A stretch of DNA of 6,194 bases, from assembly GCA_021847125.1 (NCBI GenBank), contig JAJZUK010000080.1, positions 1 to 6,194 of the forward strand, read 5' to 3'. Shown piece by piece: positions 4,293 to 6,194 of this stretch. Within the stretch, counting starts at the first letter, position 1, and each line of letters starts with the position of its first letter. The notes beneath the pieces are model-generated. The model worked only from the letters and a program-made list of their open reading frames with translations. It did not search any database and was not told where the DNA came from. A program made the position numbers and the translations under genes. This DNA is from Pseudomonadota bacterium. Lineage in GTDB: Bacteria; Pseudomonadota; Gammaproteobacteria; Burkholderiales; SG8-39.

Positions 4293-6194
4293 ATGAACAC
4301 GCGACGCGCAAGCACGGCCGCGAAGGAGCTGGCTTGGCCCGCTCCGCCTTACTTCGAGTTCGCGCGCGAAAAGGGTGGTTCCGGCTGGGACGATTGCGTG
4401 CTGACGTTCCGCGACGGCACCAAGTCCAGCGGCCGGCTGCACCGCTTCGAGGCGGAGGCCGCCGAGCTGAAGTTCGAGCCGCAAGGCGGGCGCGAGCCGG
4501 TCAGCATTCCGTTTTCCATTCTGCTGAAACTGTACTTCCCCCAGCCGCTGGCGCTGCGACGCGAGACCCTGCCGGCGGCCGCCACCGCCGCCGAGACCGA
4601 CAGGCTCAGGCGTTCGGAGCGCTACTCGTTCCGGATCGAACTCGTGAACGGCGAGCTGTTCCTGGGGACTACCCTGGGCTACGTCAGCGCGCTATGCGGT
4701 CTGTTTCTGTATTTTCTGGAAGCAAACGGCGATGTCGTGCGCTGTTTCGTGCCGGCCCAGGCGGCGAAAACCTGCAGCATAGATGCGCCGATCGGGCAGG
4801 TGCTGGTCGACCAGAACGCAGTTTCCGCCGAGGCCGTGGATGCCGCGTTAAATATGCAGACCCTGCTGCGCACGCAAAAGCTCGGCCAATTCCTGACGCA
4901 AAACAGGATCGTGTCGCCGGACCAGCTGGAAACGGCGCTGGAACTCAAGCATAAACGCCCCAAGCAAAAGCTGGGCGAGGCGCTGGTGGAACTGGGCTTC
5001 ATTTCCAGACCGGAACTGGAAATGGCGCTGGGACGCGAGGCGCTGGAGCGCACGATGCCGATCGGCCAGATCCTGTCGAAAAAGATGGGCATCGTGGACG
5101 AGCAGGCGATCAACGGCGCCATGGCAAACAGGCTGGGCATACCGACGGTCGATCTCAAGGCCAAGATCCCGCCCAACATAATCGCCAGAATACCGGCGGC
5201 CATCGCGCATCGCCGCCGCGTGATGCCGCTATGCGAGGCCGAAGGCGCGCTGATCGTGGCGATCGAGAACCCGATGGACAATGCCGTGCTGGATGAATTG
5301 CGCGCGCTCACGCGCATGAAAATCCTGCCCGTGTCTGCGTCGGCCGAAGACATCGCCAACTCGCTCGCCAACCATTACGGCCCGCCGCCCAGCCTCAGCA
5401 CCGCGACACCGCCCATCATCGATCGCAGAAAAACCCCGCGCAATGCGCCGCAGGCGGCCGATCCGATGGCAAACACGGTGGCCGGCGTGCAGGAGTTGAT
5501 GTCCCGCCTGGCGACCGAAAGCGGCAACCAGGACATCCCCGAGCAGCAGGCCGTCCGCAGCGACAGCGCGCTGGTCGGTCTGGTCAACCGCATCATCATC
5601 GACGCGGTCGAGCAAAAGGCGTCCGACATCCATATCGAGGCGAACCTCGCGCCCAAGACCACGCGCGTGCGTTTTCGCAAAGACGGCAACCTGGTCGACT
5701 ATCTGGAATTGCCGGCGCAATTCCGCAATGCGGTCGTATCCAGAATCAAGATCATGAGCCAGCTCGACATCACCGAGCGGCGCAAACCCCAGGACGGCAA
5801 GATCGACTTCAGCCGCTTCGGCCCGGCGGCGGTGGAATTGCGCATCGCGACCGTCCCCACCACCGGTGGCTTGGAAGACGTGGTCATGCGCGTGCTTGCC
5901 GTTGCCAAACCGGTTCCGCTGAACGAACTGGGCCTGGAGACAGGGGTGTTGAATTCGGTCATGCGGCTCATATCCAAGCCGCACGGCCTGTTCCTCGTCT
6001 GCGGGCCGACAGGCTCGGGCAAGACCACCACCCTGCACTCCCTGCTCGCCTTTCTGAACACGGACGAGCGCAAGATCTGGACCGCCGAGGATCCGATCGA
6101 GATTACCCAGGCCGGCCTGCGCCAGGTCCAAGTCAATGCCAAGATCGGCTGGACCTTTGCCGTCGCCATGCGCAGCTTCATGCGCGCCGACCCC
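4293..6194 (+). CDS. GspE/PilB-family type II secretion or type IV pilus assembly ATPase with tandem MshEN-like repeats, 3' end missing
   Basis: The first 634 codons of a hexameric cytoplasmic motor ATPase are visible, open to the window edge. Residues 1-165 are beta-rich: FRDGTKSSGRLHRF near 40-53, then RRSERYSFRIELVNGE at 106-121 and a GLFLYFL strand at 136-142. Residues 166-286 are four MshEN-like units with Gly168, Gly198, Gly228 and Gly258 exactly 30 apart, followed by the MshEN C-terminal subdomain (about 287-365). A proline-rich linker (about 366-425) leads to the ATPase: SDIHIE at 444-449, TERRKPQDGK at 494-503, Walker A GPTGSGKTT at 571-579, and TAEDPIE (Asp box) at 597-603, then ITQAGLRQVQVN. 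Walker B, the His box and any zinc-binding tetracysteine lie beyond the end. ATG 4293 is the only usual start after the in-frame TGA at 4161; its ribosome binding site is poor (GGA at 4285). No pilus or secretion gene is adjacent, so pilus versus type II role is undecided. Confidence 0.9.
   Translation, partial: MNTRRASTAAKELAWPAPPYFEFAREKGGSGWDDCVLTFRDGTKSSGRLHRFEAEAAELKFEPQGGREPVSIPFSILLKLYFPQPLALRRETLPAAATAAETDRLRRSERYSFRIELVNGELFLGTTLGYVSALCGLFLYFLEANGDVVRCFVPAQAAKTCSIDAPIGQVLVDQNAVSAEAVDAALNMQTLLRTQKLGQFLTQNRIVSPDQLETALELKHKRPKQKLGEALVELGFISRPELEMALGREALERTMPIGQILSKKMGIVDEQAINGAMANRLGIPTVDLKAKIPPNIIARIPAAIAHRRRVMPLCEAEGALIVAIENPMDNAVLDELRALTRMKILPVSASAEDIANSLANHYGPPPSLSTATPPIIDRRKTPRNAPQAADPMANTVAGVQELMSRLATESGNQDIPEQQAVRSDSALVGLVNRIIIDAVEQKASDIHIEANLAPKTTRVRFRKDGNLVDYLELPAQFRNAVVSRIKIMSQLDITERRKPQDGKIDFSRFGPAAVELRIATVPTTGGLEDVVMRVLAVAKPVPLNELGLETGVLNSVMRLISKPHGLFLVCGPTGSGKTTTLHSLLAFLNTDERKIWTAEDPIEITQAGLRQVQVNAKIGWTFAVAMRSFMRADP
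4788..5147 (+). repeat. Four consecutive 30-residue MshEN-like units encoded in the ATPase gene
   Basis: The four units begin PIGQVLVDQNAVS (residue 166), KLGQFLTQNRIVS (196), KLGEALVELGFIS (226) and PIGQILSKKMGIV (256). Each has Gly at position 3, Leu at position 6 and, in the first three, Ala-Leu at positions 20-21 (AAL, TAL, MAL). The period is exactly 90 bases. DNA identity between units is low, so this is an old protein-level repeat rather than a recent DNA duplication. Confidence 0.85.

Noticed and set aside
4679..5371. 230-codon Ser-rich open frame on the - strand
   Set aside because: It is opposite the MshEN-like repeats; Ser-rich antisense translation is typical of shadows in high-GC DNA.
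5229..6131. 300-codon open frame on the - strand opposite the ATPase gene
   Set aside because: The + strand frame encodes SDIHIE, Walker A and the Asp box in order. The - strand frame has no recognisable domain and overlaps it fully.

Overview
This window looks like ordinary chromosomal DNA from a GC-rich Gram-negative bacterium, most likely a betaproteobacterium. That placement is inferred from strong G/C bias at third codon positions, a Liv-type ABC operon with ATGA gene junctions, and a GspE/PilB-family ATPase of a type I associate with Betaproteobacteria. It was not tested by any search. All recognisable genes are on the + strand. I see no tRNA, rRNA, CRISPR array, insertion sequence, integrase or phage gene.

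Bases 1-3901 hold a branched-chain amino acid-type (HAAT/Liv) ABC importer. The order is the 3' end of a periplasmic substrate-binding protein gene (1-465), a 151-base gap with a perfect 13-bp hairpin, then livH, livM, livG and livF. The last four genes are joined by three consecutive 4-base ATGA overlaps, which suggests one translationally coupled transcript. The binding protein would capture the substrate in the periplasm, LivH and LivM would form the inner-membrane channel, and LivG and LivF would supply the ATPase. The substrate cannot be read from the sequence. Relatives of this operon type import branched-chain amino acids, but others import amides, urea, aromatic acids and other small carboxylates.

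Bases 3902-4292 are a 391-base gap that separates two unrelated functions. It opens with a 16-bp hairpin just after livF, has a second smaller hairpin, and then a stretch of lower GC with no convincing gene.

Bases 4293-6194 are the first 634 codons of a large GspE/PilB-type secretion or type IV pilus assembly ATPase, cut by the window edge just before its Walker B region. Its amino-terminal half is the most interesting part of the window. It has two beta-rich stretches that faintly resemble each other and PilZ domains, then four consecutive MshEN-like units spaced exactly 30 residues apart. MshEN domains are known cyclic-di-GMP receptors, so this may be a motor or secretion ATPase with an enlarged nucleotide-sensing front end. 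Several of the expected ligand-binding residues are changed, so binding is an open question.
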